64,000 nt of DNA from an uncultured Desulfovibrio sp. (GCF_910584445.1 NZ_CAJUBO010000001.1:35603-99602), one strand, 5' to 3'. Shown: positions 52,366-61,258, counted from the first letter of the stretch. The notes: generated by a model from the sequence alone, not told the origin. Program-made: numbers and translations.

Positions 52366-54171
52366 ATGGACAAAACAGCCGGGATTTCACCTCCTCCACA
52401 TCCGCGGGTTCGCCGCCCGCGTCGCCTGCTGCTCTTTGTTCACTATAACAAGTGGGGAGAGCTTGCGGAGTATGTGGTCTATCTTCTCAAGCATGTGCGT
52501 AACGTTTTTTCCAGAGTGGTTCTTATCTCCAACAGTCCCCTTTCCGAAACGACGCGCATGCCTCTCGAAGGTCTGTACGACGACTTTTTTCAGCGGGAAA
52601 ATACAGGTTTTGACTTTCTTGCCTGGAAGGAGGCACTGGCACGCGAAGGACGTGAGCGCCTGGCGGCATATGACAGCGTCACCCTGATGAACGACACCTG
52701 TTTTGGCCCCTTGTTCGATCTGGAAGGTGTCTATCGCCGCATGGAGGCGCAAGGGGCAGATTTTTGGGGATTGAGCAATCATAGAGGAACCCGCTGCGAT
52801 GATTTTAATCTGCTGGCAAAAGATAATTATATAGCAGAGCATATTCAATCATATTTTTTATGTTTTAGTAGGAAGGCCTTTTTATCCAGTGCGTTTCATT
52901 CTTTTTGGAAAAGTGTCGAAAATGAAAAAAGCGTTACTAAAGTTATAAGAAACTATGAGATTCCTTTAACAAAATTGTTGAATGAAGAGGGGTTATCGTC
53001 TTCTGTTGTATGCGATACAACGAATATGCGATCTGTTCCCAATATTGCTTTATATGAACCTCTTTTATTGTTGGAGCATATCCCTTTCATTAAAATCAAG
53101 GCTTTTTTTGCACACTGCGCTACTGAAAACGCGTACTTGTTTTCTGTGATCCAACAAAAATATCATCGACCTGTTGGAGCCATCCGTAAACATTTAGAAC
53201 GCCATTTTTCTCCTGAAATATCTCTCAAGGTTATGGATCACTCTCTTGAAAATATGGGATCAAAAAAAGGTTATGCCGCCACACAGAGAATCGGATTACA
53301 TATACATGCTTTTTATACGGATATTTTGCATAAGATTTTAATCCGGCTTATACGTTATGTCAAAGAGCCTATTGATATTTTTTTCACAACTGATTGTGAA
53401 AAAAAAGCGACCGAGATTCAGTGCATGCTTGATAAGGATTTCCGCAATCTTACTGTAAAAGGACTTCAAATTATCGAGAACCGCGGAAGAGATATATGGC
53501 CGTGGCTAAAAATATCTACATTGTTAAGAGACTATGATTTTGCAGGACATTTGCATACAAAAAAGTCTCCTTTATGCACTTTATTGTTTAGTAATCTATG
53601 GTTTGAAGAATTGCTTGACTGTCTTCTTGGGCGTTTTTCGCAGGTAAAACGAGCATTTTCCTGTGACTCGCGCTTGGGAATAGTCATCCCCGATATTCCT
53701 TCCGCATTTAGGTTTCCTCCTTTTCCCTATGATTATGATTCCGACATCGAAATGAAAAAATTGTTGCCACAAGTGTGGAAACGTCTCGGTTGCCGCAGGG
53801 AGATAGATTTCTCACACATGCGGGCACTGGTTTTTCCGTACGGCAACATGTTCTGGTATCGGCCTGCGGCATTGGAACCCATGTGGCGTGTAAACTGGAA
53901 TAGTGACGACATGCCAGACGAGCCACTCCCCAGGCACGGGACAATCTGTCATGCATTGGAAAGGCTTCCTGTTTATGTTTCCTGGGACCAAGGATATGAT
54001 TTTCGCATTGCACGGCAGAAACACATAACTCATCTTGGATTTCAGGAAATTCTTTCTTTTAGTTCACTTTCTGGGTTTATATATAGTAATAGAGTTAATA
54101 GTAGCTCAAAAACAGGTATTTTGCATGCGATACGAGCAAAGTTACGCCATCGCTTTGATGCGTCGTCATGA
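52366..54171 (+). CDS. RgpF-like rhamnan/polysaccharide biosynthesis protein
   Basis: This is a 601-residue protein of the RgpF family, known from rhamnose-glucose polysaccharide synthesis. Family features are RLLLFVHYNKWGELAEYVVYLL near residue 20, DDFFQRENTGFDFLAWKEAL near 75 and VTLMNDTCFGPLF. In the C-terminal half come PIDIFFTTDCEKKATEI, then ENRGRDIWPWLKI and GHLHTKKSPL. It is the only RgpF-type gene in the locus. The gene changes in composition: the first 450 bases are GC-rich, and the rest is AT-rich. ATG 52366 lies one base after the preceding stop, so the pair is coupled. The glycan is likely deoxyhexose-containing, though this is a family-based guess. Confidence 0.85.
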   Translation: MDKTAGISPPPHPRVRRPRRLLLFVHYNKWGELAEYVVYLLKHVRNVFSRVVLISNSPLSETTRMPLEGLYDDFFQRENTGFDFLAWKEALAREGRERLAAYDSVTLMNDTCFGPLFDLEGVYRRMEAQGADFWGLSNHRGTRCDDFNLLAKDNYIAEHIQSYFLCFSRKAFLSSAFHSFWKSVENEKSVTKVIRNYEIPLTKLLNEEGLSSSVVCDTTNMRSVPNIALYEPLLLLEHIPFIKIKAFFAHCATENAYLFSVIQQKYHRPVGAIRKHLERHFSPEISLKVMDHSLENMGSKKGYAATQRIGLHIHAFYTDILHKILIRLIRYVKEPIDIFFTTDCEKKATEIQCMLDKDFRNLTVKGLQIIENRGRDIWPWLKISTLLRDYDFAGHLHTKKSPLCTLLFSNLWFEELLDCLLGRFSQVKRAFSCDSRLGIVIPDIPSAFRFPPFPYDYDSDIEMKKLLPQVWKRLGCRREIDFSHMRALVFPYGNMFWYRPAALEPMWRVNWNSDDMPDEPLPRHGTICHALERLPVYVSWDQGYDFRIARQKHITHLGFQEILSFSSLSGFIYSNRVNSSSKTGILHAIRAKLRHRFDASS

Positions 54172-54291
54172 GGAACTTTTATCTTTGTTTGTTGCTGGTT
54201 TAAATATTGTGTAGATATATTTATAATATTATATCGTATTATATTTTTTATTGATGTGCAAATAATTAAGTATATATGTTGAGATCGCTGA

Positions 54292-55281
54292 TATGGTTGG
54301 AGGACTACAAATATATATGAATTAAAAAATGATTTAAGAGAATATGTTAAATCGCTGATTCAGCCGTATGATTTTGGTATTGAAATTGGAGGAGGATATA
54401 ATCCTTTAATTTTAAAAAATGAATATTCTGTTTATACTATTGACCATCTTACAAAAGAAGATTTAATAGAAAAATATAAATATGATAAGAATGTAAACCA
54501 TCTAATATGCAGAATTCAACATGTTGATGCTGTTGACGATGGAAGAGAATTTAAAGATTTACTTGGTAAAGATTTGAATTTTAACTACATTGTGAGTATT
54601 CATAATTTTGAGCATATTCCAAATCCTATACGCTTTTTACAACGTTGTGAAAATGCCATAAGTGAAAATGGAAAAGTATATCTAATTATTCCTGACCGTA
54701 GGGGAACATTTGACTACTTCAGGCCGTATACTTCAATAGGACAGTGGATGGATGCGTATAGAGAAAATAGGACAGTACACTCGTACTCTTCTTTTTATGA
54801 TCAATTTGCATATTGTGTTGATGGTAATTATGACTATGGTGCTGTTAATTTTCAATATTCCCCACAATTGGCACAAATGCATATATCCAAAAGTTATAGA
54901 AGTAGCTGCTATGTTGATGTGCATGGATTTGTATATACCCCTGCAACATTTTTATTTCTAATTACGTATATTCAGAAACTAGGTCTAACATCCTTGGGCG
55001 TTTATAAAATTGTGACTTGCCCCAACAGTAATTTTGAATTTTTGGCGATTTTGGGCAAAGGGGAGGGGCCAGAGGTGTCTCTCAAAGAGGCTGCAATCTC
55101 CATGGTAGGTGAAAATATCAACCATCGACGCTCTTTTCACGAGCCGCCTGCATCTCCTCAAATCCCTCTTCGCCATCAGATTTATGCTCGCATCAAGAAA
55201 CAGCATCCGTTCTTTACAAAACTTATATATCCATTTGCTTTAGCGATTTGGCGTATCTATAAGTTTTTTACATCCAAATGA
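54292..55281 (+). CDS. SAM-dependent methyltransferase with unresolved 5' end (possible frameshift)
   Basis: The open frame encodes a class I methyltransferase: FGIEIGGGYNPLILKN (motif I), a Tyr/Ile region, then NFNYIVSIHNFEHIPNPIRFL and VYLIIPDRRGTFDYFRPY. There is no ATG or GTG in this frame from its opening at 54292 down to TTG 54574, which would cut off motif I. An ATG at 54294 in another frame (MVGGLQ..., stop after ten codons), near GGAGG at 54299-54303, hints that a one-base indel broke the start. The gene is AT-rich. Either the start uses a rare codon, or this is a damaged gene. Distance to RgpF is about 120 bases. Length, 330 codons if complete, fits the family. Confidence 0.65.
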   Translation, partial: YGWRTTNIYELKNDLREYVKSLIQPYDFGIEIGGGYNPLILKNEYSVYTIDHLTKEDLIEKYKYDKNVNHLICRIQHVDAVDDGREFKDLLGKDLNFNYIVSIHNFEHIPNPIRFLQRCENAISENGKVYLIIPDRRGTFDYFRPYTSIGQWMDAYRENRTVHSYSSFYDQFAYCVDGNYDYGAVNFQYSPQLAQMHISKSYRSSCYVDVHGFVYTPATFLFLITYIQKLGLTSLGVYKIVTCPNSNFEFLAILGKGEGPEVSLKEAAISMVGENINHRRSFHEPPASPQIPLRHQIYARIKKQHPFFTKLIYPFALAIWRIYKFFTSK

Positions 55282-55581
55282 CCGCATTTTTTGATTATGT
55301 TTCATGGGTGATGAAAACTTGTTATGTAGTATGTTTTTTGAACTTTTCTGACCTGGTAATGGGCTTGCGAATTATGATATGAATCCTTCGCGACTTGTTC
55401 AGAAAGCAAGAGATACTGTTAATGCAAAAAATTTTTTGAATCTTTGTGATGTATCACATGATGCGTTGGACGGTATTGCCTCTCTTTTTTTAATTTTGGG
55501 GGGAAGAGATTTAATTTGGATACTGTACGCAAGATATTAGCCAGGTTTGGAATAGCCCAGCTTCATTTCCGGAGGAATTGT
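55282..55581. other. AT-rich interval before the radical SAM gene
   Basis: This is a 300-base AT-rich interval. An ATG at 55379 opens a 53-codon frame to TAG at 55540, with no ribosome site. The stretch KNFLNLCDVSHDALDGI within it recalls the N-terminal segment of carbamoyltransferases, so a gene remnant is possible. Nothing else was recognised. Confidence 0.4.
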
Positions 55582-56553
55582 ATGGAAGAAAATAGTATAT
55601 TACATCTATCCATATCTCAGGAATTTATGCGCCGTTTTTTCTATGAAAATGCAGAGCGGCGCATGGCTGTTGAATTGTATGAATTTCTTTTTTGGCGAAG
55701 GGGAAAATTTTTACGCCCCACAGAAAAAACAAAAATTATAAACAGATATGTAGAAGAGGAAATAGATAATTTTTCAATTCAAAAATTGCTTAATATTCCG
55801 CGATTGCAGTTTTTTCTAACAAACGCGTGTACGCTTCGGTGCCGGGAATGCAATGCGCTTATCCCGGATATGTTGTCTGGATCTTCCTCCGTGAAACAGT
55901 ATTTTCTTTCAGAAGATGATTTTCGCCGTGACTTGGATTTCCTGAAAACTGCTGTGTCCTCAATCCGTCACTTTATTTTTTTAGGAGGCGAGCCATTATT
56001 ACACAGGAATATTCATAATTTGATTTCAATAGCATTGCAGAGTGGAATCATTTCAACCATTGAAATCGTAACGAATGGCACTGTTGTTCCCCAAAAGGAT
56101 ACCATTGAAGGAATCAGGAAGTATAAGGAACATGTGTTTTTTAGGATCAGCGATTACTCCGCAAATCCGGAGCTTGCCGCTATCTTGCGTCATGCAGAGT
56201 TGGAGTTTCTTTTAAAAAAGTACGGAATCAGATACCAAAAAACTTTTATGCCCTGGTTCAGGATGCACCCCGCGCAAGTCCCTCAAAATGACAATGTGGT
56301 CCGCAGCGTGTTCAGGGATTGCTATATGGCAAGATGTGTGCAGGTTTTTGACGGGAAGCTCGCCATTTGTCCAAAAGCCTCTGCAATGGCTGCCATGGGG
56401 CATTGTTCCCCAGAGAAGTGTGGAATCATCGACCTGCGACATGAGCAGAGCTTGCGAGATGCGCTCATACATTTTTATGAACAGGATTTCTTTGAGGTGT
56501 GCAGGATGTGTAAGGGATATGGTGAGGAAGTTCTTCCCGGAGAACAGGTATAG
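55582..56553 (+). CDS. Radical SAM protein with SPASM-like Cys-rich C-terminus
   Basis: This is a 323-residue radical SAM enzyme. The cluster motif is FFLTNACTLRCREC (C83, C87, C90). The SAM loop is FIFLGGEPLL (132-140), and IEIVTNGT follows. The C-terminal third has seven Cys (247, 252, 263, 275, 280, 307, 310) in DCYMARCVQVFDGKLAICPK and VCRMCKGY. That fits a SPASM/twitch region binding extra Fe-S clusters, as in enzymes that modify peptides. The ATG at 55582 has GGAGGAATTGT directly upstream, better than TTG 55516. The target may be the PqqD-bound peptide or a sugar. It is AT-rich, with a moderate rise towards the 3' end. A single orphan gene in its position, about 56 bases before a glycosyltransferase. 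Confidence 0.88.
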   Translation: MEENSILHLSISQEFMRRFFYENAERRMAVELYEFLFWRRGKFLRPTEKTKIINRYVEEEIDNFSIQKLLNIPRLQFFLTNACTLRCRECNALIPDMLSGSSSVKQYFLSEDDFRRDLDFLKTAVSSIRHFIFLGGEPLLHRNIHNLISIALQSGIISTIEIVTNGTVVPQKDTIEGIRKYKEHVFFRISDYSANPELAAILRHAELEFLLKKYGIRYQKTFMPWFRMHPAQVPQNDNVVRSVFRDCYMARCVQVFDGKLAICPKASAMAAMGHCSPEKCGIIDLRHEQSLRDALIHFYEQDFFEVCRMCKGYGEEVLPGEQV

Positions 56554-56609
56554 CCCTGATGGAAAAATTTTTCATCGTTGACAAGAAAGATGCATCTTGA
56601 TTTTGGGCA

Positions 56610-57287
56610 ATGAAGATGAAGAGACCTGTATCCGTCATTATCCCCTGTCGCAACGGAACGAACTATCTGTCCGAGGCCGTCGCCAGCGTTCGTGGGCAGG
56701 GTATCGAGACTGAGATCATCGTGGTGGATGACGGCTCCACCGACGCAACAGCGGAACTTGCGCGCTCACTGGGTTGCAGGGTTTTTGTGCAGCCGGCCTC
56801 CGGGCCGTCGCGGGCGCGCAATCTGGGGCTGCAGATGTCCCGGGGGGACTTCGTCATGTTTCTGGACCATGATGATGTCCTCGCAGATGGTGCGCTTGCA
56901 ACGATGCTGGCGGCGGCGGAGAGTCAAATAGATATAGTCGCCTCACGTCTGCGTGATTTTGTTTCACCAGAACTGTCGGAAGCGCAGGCAGCCATGCTCC
57001 AGCCGCGTGAAGCTGCGTATGGAGGCCTGCTTACGGGAGCGTATCTTTTCCGACGTGGTGCGTTTGAAGAGTTGGGAAGCTTCAATGAGGAGCTGCCCAG
57101 CGGAGAATGCGTTGATTTTTTGCTGCGATGCCGCGCAGTCGGCACACGGCTCAGGCAGATCGAAGCGATCACCTGTCACCGGCGACTTCATCTTGACAAC
57201 ACAGGGAGGCATAGACGTGAAGCAGAACACAAGGGCTATGCCGCGAGTCTTCGGGCACGGTTACTGAGCCGTGGGCACAAACGCTAG
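56610..57287 (+). CDS. Family 2 glycosyltransferase, short form
   Basis: This is a 225-residue GT-A domain protein. The order is VSVIIPCRNGTNYLSEAV, VVDDGSTDATAEL, PSRARNLGLQMSRGDFVMF and the DxD-like FLDHDDVLADG. The second half has GAYLFRRGAFEELGSFNEEL and ends with an Arg-rich tail (RHRREAEHKGYAASLRAR). It is short, without the extra C-terminal domain of the other copies. Forms of this length occur with PqqD-type peptide loci as well as in polysaccharide loci. The start ATG at 56610 is 56 bases after the radical SAM gene. Base composition is closer to the backbone than that of the three genes before. Confidence 0.87.
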   Translation: MKMKRPVSVIIPCRNGTNYLSEAVASVRGQGIETEIIVVDDGSTDATAELARSLGCRVFVQPASGPSRARNLGLQMSRGDFVMFLDHDDVLADGALATMLAAAESQIDIVASRLRDFVSPELSEAQAAMLQPREAAYGGLLTGAYLFRRGAFEELGSFNEELPSGECVDFLLRCRAVGTRLRQIEAITCHRRLHLDNTGRHRREAEHKGYAASLRARLLSRGHKR

Positions 57288-57341
57288 ACGAAGCATTCCC
57301 GCGAGGAGGGTCCACGGCACCGACATGGCACTTTCCGACGG

Positions 57342-59252
57342 ATGAAACGTATGCCAGGCCAGCTCCTGCACACCTGCTTCGCCGACTTCCGCCGCATCTG
57401 CCGCATCCTGCCCGTGGCGTTGAAGCGGAAGACGGCGCTGGTCTTTCTTGGCGTCGTCATCCAGGCGCTGCTGGAGGTCGGCGCCATCCTCGCCATTTCG
57501 CTGGTGGCGGTGAGCGTGGCCTCGCCGGAGCGCATCCTCGGCCATCCGGTCACGCAGGCCATTCTCACCCATATCCCGGCCCTGCAGGGGCTGGGCGAGG
57601 ACCTGCGTCGCCTGGCCCTGACCTGCGCCCTGCTCTCCGCCGCGCTCATCGTCGGGAAGAACGCCGTTTCGGCGCTGGTGGCCCACCAGACCAACGCGCT
57701 CGGCGAGCGCATCGCGCTTTTCGCCGGGGACACCATCTTTCGCGCCTTCTTGTACAGTCCCTATATCTGTCATCTTTCCGGCGACAGCAACGCCATGTTC
57801 CAGGCGCTTTCCCGCCGGGGAGAGCTTGGGCGCATGGTCATCCACCTGATGGCCGTTTACAGCTACGCCGTGGTCGCCTTTTTCATGACAACGGCCCTGC
57901 TGCTGCTGACGCCCGGGCCGGTGCTGCTCGTCATGGGCGGCATCATGACCATTGCCGTGGCGCTGTATCGGCGCCTGCGCGTGCTCATGGACATTGCGGG
58001 GCGCGAGGTCAACGAGCGCAGCCGTGATGAAAGCAAGGCCACGCTGGACGCCATGCGCGGCATCCGCGAGCTGCTCATTTACCGGCAGCAGGATGTCTTT
58101 TTCGAGAAGTTCGAGACAGCCTGCATCAAGGGCGCGCCGCCACGGGCCTTTCTCAGCATCGGGCCGACCATGCCCACCTGGATCCTGGAATCGGCGGGCT
58201 TTTTCGCCATCGTGGGGTCCATGGCCGTCATGTGGGGCCTGCTGGACGCGCCGTTGCCGCAGATCGCGGGCGTCATGACCATCATCATCCTCATCGCCTG
58301 GCGCGTCCTGCCGCTGCTGAACCGTTCGCTGGGCGCGCTGGTCACGGTGCGCGGCTCGCGCGCGGGCGCGCTGGAATGCCTCGACAAGGTCGAGGAGGCC
58401 CTCGACGCGCCCCCCCCGGCGCAGCCGGAGCCTGACCCGGACTTTGCCCTGCGCGGGAGCATCGCCCTCACGGCGGCGGGGTTCCGTTATCCCGGCGCGG
58501 AGCGTGATTCCCTGAGCGAGATTTCCTGCGTCATTCCCAAGGGTGCCCGTGTGGGCATCATCGGGCAGTCCGGCGCGGGCAAGAGCACCCTGGCGGCCAT
58601 CCTCAGCGGCCTGGCGGAGCCGTGTTCCGGCGCCCTGCTCGTGGACGGCCGCGAACTCGAGCCGGCCGAACGCGCCGCCTATTGCGCGCGTATCGGCTAT
58701 GTGCCGCAGAATCCGTACATCCTCGCGGGCAGCATCGCGGAAAATGTGGCCTTCAGCCAGTGGGGCAAGCCCTGGGACGAGGCGCGCGTGCTCCGCGCCT
58801 GCCGCATGGCCTCTCTGGATGTGGCGCTGGAGCGGGGCATTGAAAGCGGCCTTGGCGAAGGTGGCGCGGGCCTCTCCGGCGGCCAGATGCAGCGCGTCGC
58901 CATTGCGCGCGCCCTGTACGCGGAACCGGCGGTCCTCATCCTCGATGAAGCCACGAGCGCTCTGGACAGCGGCGTGGAAGCCGGGATCATGAATACCATC
59001 TTCGCCCTGCCGGAAGAGATCACCACCATCATCATCGCGCACCGCCTGAGCACCGTGGAGCGGTGCGACATGCTGTTCTGGATAGAGGGCGGCCGCCTGC
59101 GCGCCTCCGGCCCTCCTGCCGGGATCCTGCCTGCCTACAGGCGCAGCCTTGCGGAAATGGCGGCCCGGAAGCGCCCCGGGATGACGGAGGCGGGCGCGCC
59201 CCCCGGGCCGGCGCCGACGGAGCGGGAGGACACATGCTCTCCATCATCGTAG
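57342..59252 (+). CDS. ABC transporter, fused permease and ATPase (MsbA-like)
   Basis: This is a 636-residue half-transporter. About six membrane segments occupy residues 20-330. The ATPase domain follows, with Walker A IIGQSGAGKSTLAAI (K414), signature GLSGGQMQRVAIARAL (L511) and Walker B VLILDEATSALDSG (D535, E536). It works as a dimer to move lipid-linked glycans or peptides across the inner membrane. No peptidase C39 domain is fused. The start ATG at 57342 is chosen because it lies at the beginning of the conserved part. A six-codon ORF (MALSDG) ends over this start (ATGA), which would permit coupling. Its 3' end overlaps the next gene by 19 bases. It is GC-rich. Confidence 0.92.
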   Translation: MKRMPGQLLHTCFADFRRICRILPVALKRKTALVFLGVVIQALLEVGAILAISLVAVSVASPERILGHPVTQAILTHIPALQGLGEDLRRLALTCALLSAALIVGKNAVSALVAHQTNALGERIALFAGDTIFRAFLYSPYICHLSGDSNAMFQALSRRGELGRMVIHLMAVYSYAVVAFFMTTALLLLTPGPVLLVMGGIMTIAVALYRRLRVLMDIAGREVNERSRDESKATLDAMRGIRELLIYRQQDVFFEKFETACIKGAPPRAFLSIGPTMPTWILESAGFFAIVGSMAVMWGLLDAPLPQIAGVMTIIILIAWRVLPLLNRSLGALVTVRGSRAGALECLDKVEEALDAPPPAQPEPDPDFALRGSIALTAAGFRYPGAERDSLSEISCVIPKGARVGIIGQSGAGKSTLAAILSGLAEPCSGALLVDGRELEPAERAAYCARIGYVPQNPYILAGSIAENVAFSQWGKPWDEARVLRACRMASLDVALERGIESGLGEGGAGLSGGQMQRVAIARALYAEPAVLILDEATSALDSGVEAGIMNTIFALPEEITTIIIAHRLSTVERCDMLFWIEGGRLRASGPPAGILPAYRRSLAEMAARKRPGMTEAGAPPGPAPTEREDTCSPSS

Positions 59253-60067
59253 TTACGGTGGATCGGACCCGACAGACGGAGCATTTCCTGCTCAGCCTCA
59301 CGCACCAGACCTGCGCGGATCTCGAGGTCGTCCTCATGCACGCGCCGCAGATGCCCGAAACCACTGTGGCCGCCATGTGCGCCAGGTTCCCCTCGCTCCG
59401 CATCCGCGCCTTTCCCTCGCCGGACACCTGTCTTTCGCGTTCGCGCAATGCCGCCCTCGCGCATGTGGCCGGTGACTGCTTCGCCATTGCGGACGACGAT
59501 TGCCTGTACCCGCCGGAGGTGGTGGCGCGCGTGCTGGAGACGTTCCGGCGCCACGCGGAGCTTGCGGTGCTCATGGGCAGCCCGGTCTCTCTCGATCCCG
59601 GCGACATACCCACGGGCGATGCTCCGGTGCCGCTGCCGGCCTGGCGCCTGTTCACCGGCTGCCCCAGTTTCGTCCACTTCTACCGCACGGCGGTCTGTGA
59701 CGCGGTGGGCGGCTTTGACGAGTGCCTGGGCGTGGGCTGCGGCACGCCGTACCAGTCCGGCGAAGAAACGGATTTCGCCCTGCGCGCGGTGCGGGCCGGC
59801 TTTGCGGCGGCGCGGGTGCCCTCCCTGGTCATCCTCCATCCCAGCACCACGCCCGGCGGTGCGGCCATGCGCCGCAAAATCCGCACCTATGCGCGGGGCC
59901 GCATGCAACTGTTGCGGAAACACGGCTGCCCGGCCGGGTTCATCGCGCTCAATGTGCTCTATCCGCTGCTGGCCCTGCCGGTGGAGTGGCTTGCCGCCGC
60001 GCGGCGCCTTGCGCGCTACCGGCTGTGCATGTTCATCGAACGCTTCCTGAGCCTGTGGCGTGATTGA
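59234..60067 (+). CDS. Family 2 glycosyltransferase
   Basis: This is a 277-residue GT-A transferase with LSIIVVTVDRTRQTEHFL at the start, SPDTCLSRSRNAALAHVAGD and the acidic ADDDCLYPPEVV near 90. The C-terminal half has GGFDECLGVGCGTPYQSGEETDFAL, the region of the catalytic base, and ends in a hydrophobic segment (LYPLLALPVEWLAAARR). The start ATG at 59234 follows GGGAGGAC. It overlaps the ABC transporter by 19 bases, and its stop overlaps the next start by one. That makes a tight ABC-GT2-GT4 block of translationally coupled genes. Confidence 0.88.
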   Translation: MLSIIVVTVDRTRQTEHFLLSLTHQTCADLEVVLMHAPQMPETTVAAMCARFPSLRIRAFPSPDTCLSRSRNAALAHVAGDCFAIADDDCLYPPEVVARVLETFRRHAELAVLMGSPVSLDPGDIPTGDAPVPLPAWRLFTGCPSFVHFYRTAVCDAVGGFDECLGVGCGTPYQSGEETDFALRAVRAGFAAARVPSLVILHPSTTPGGAAMRRKIRTYARGRMQLLRKHGCPAGFIALNVLYPLLALPVEWLAAARRLARYRLCMFIERFLSLWRD

Positions 60068-61224
60068 TGGACATTGCCGTCATTACCCGCGAATTTTCGC
60101 CGCTGACCCGAAATGGCGGCATCGGCACGGCGATGCGCCATCTGTGCGACACACTTGCCCGGGCCGCGGGCCATCGGCTGACCGTGTACTATACCGGGCG
60201 GCCACATGCGCGTCTGTGGCGGTTTTCCCGCGCCCTGCGCCGGTGCGGCATGGAGTTCCGTCCGGTCATCGCGCCACTGGGGCTGCTCCTGCGCGATCCC
60301 GTGCGCCGCAGCCGCGCCGCCTGTGCCGCCCTGCGCGGGACCCGGCACGATTGCTACCTCTTCCATGAATTCATGGCCGACGGCTGGTTTTTCCTCCGCG
60401 AGCGGCGGCGCGGGCATCCCCCCTGCGGCATCGTGACTCACGGGAGCGCCCTGTGGGTGGACGAGGGCAATGGCCGGGTGGCCGGCAGGGGCGCCCGGGC
60501 GGCGCTGTACGCCATGGAACGGGAGTGCTGCGAGCGGGCGGACTTTCTCGTCAGCCCGAGCCGGTACCTGCTGGGCTGGATGCGCGATCGCGGCTGGCAC
60601 CTGCCGGAGCGCACCGCTGTCATCCCCAATTTCGCCTCCGGCTGGGGATGCCCGCCGCCCCGTTGCAGGGGAGGGCGCGGCGCCCCCGGGGAACTCGTCT
60701 TTTTCGGGCGCCTGGAAGAGCGCAAGGGGCTGCGTGTCTTCTGCGAAGCGCTCCATGCGGTGCCGGTCTCCCTCCTGGCGGGGCGGCAGGTGACCTTTCT
60801 CGGCAGGGAAGGCGGCTATGCCCCGGCGCAGGTGGCCGCGTGGCTCGCGCCCCTGGCGCGGAAGGGCCTGCGGCTCATGTTCCGCACGGCCATGGACGCC
60901 GACGAGGCGCGCGCTTATCTGTGCGGCGGCGACCGTCTTGCCGTCATGCCCTCCCTGCGGGAAAATTCGCCGTGCGTGGTCCATGAGTGTCTGGAAAGCG
61001 GCATCCCGTTTCTCGCTTCATCGAGCGGCGGCGGCCCGGAACTGGCGCGGCCCGAAGATCGCGATGCGTTTGTGGCTCCGCAGGCGGCGGCCCTGGCGGC
61101 ACGCCTGGGCAGCATCCTTGCGGACGGCCTGCCGGCGCCCGCCCGTCCCCGGCATTCCCCGGCGGAGCTTCTCCATCTCTGGCAGACGTTGCTGGAGGAG
61201 TGGCGCCCCCGGACCGGGCTTTGA
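60067..61224 (+). CDS. Family 4 glycosyltransferase
   Basis: This is a 385-residue GT-B transferase. The N-terminal domain has ITREFSPLTRNGGIGTAMR and YYTGRPHARLWRF. The C-terminal domain has LVFFGRLEERKGLRVFCEAL (the ERKG signature), then AVMPSLRENSPCVVHECLESGIPFLASSSGGGPEL with the catalytic Glu region ENSPC-x4-E. It is a retaining transferase acting on an unknown acceptor. The ATG at 60067 overlaps the preceding stop (TGATG). A terminator-like hairpin follows the stop at 61225. It is the last gene of the accessory locus, with high GC and normal family length. Confidence 0.9.
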   Translation: MDIAVITREFSPLTRNGGIGTAMRHLCDTLARAAGHRLTVYYTGRPHARLWRFSRALRRCGMEFRPVIAPLGLLLRDPVRRSRAACAALRGTRHDCYLFHEFMADGWFFLRERRRGHPPCGIVTHGSALWVDEGNGRVAGRGARAALYAMERECCERADFLVSPSRYLLGWMRDRGWHLPERTAVIPNFASGWGCPPPRCRGGRGAPGELVFFGRLEERKGLRVFCEALHAVPVSLLAGRQVTFLGREGGYAPAQVAAWLAPLARKGLRLMFRTAMDADEARAYLCGGDRLAVMPSLRENSPCVVHECLESGIPFLASSSGGGPELARPEDRDAFVAPQAAALAARLGSILADGLPAPARPRHSPAELLHLWQTLLEEWRPRTGL

Positions 61225-61258
61225 AAAAAGCGGTCTTCGGGAAGCGCCGGCGCTTTTT
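61225..61258 (+). terminator. Terminator after the glycosyltransferase block
   Basis: AAAAAGCG (61225-61232) and CGCTTTTT (61251-61258) pair across 18 bases that contain another small stem (GCGCCGGCGC). T-rich sequence follows. This marks the likely 3' end of the accessory locus. Confidence 0.6.

Noticed and set aside
55379..55540. 53-codon frame overlapping the radical SAM 5' region
   Set aside because: It has no ribosome site and overlaps a region that may be read otherwise. The weak carbamoyltransferase likeness is not enough to call a gene.
46143..61224. Classical lasso-peptide locus
   Set aside because: The asparagine-synthetase-like cyclase and the transglutaminase-like protease are absent, so only part of the partner set is present.
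46143..61224. Prophage or integrative element
   Set aside because: No integrase, transposase, phage structural gene or flanking direct repeat was seen at the edges.
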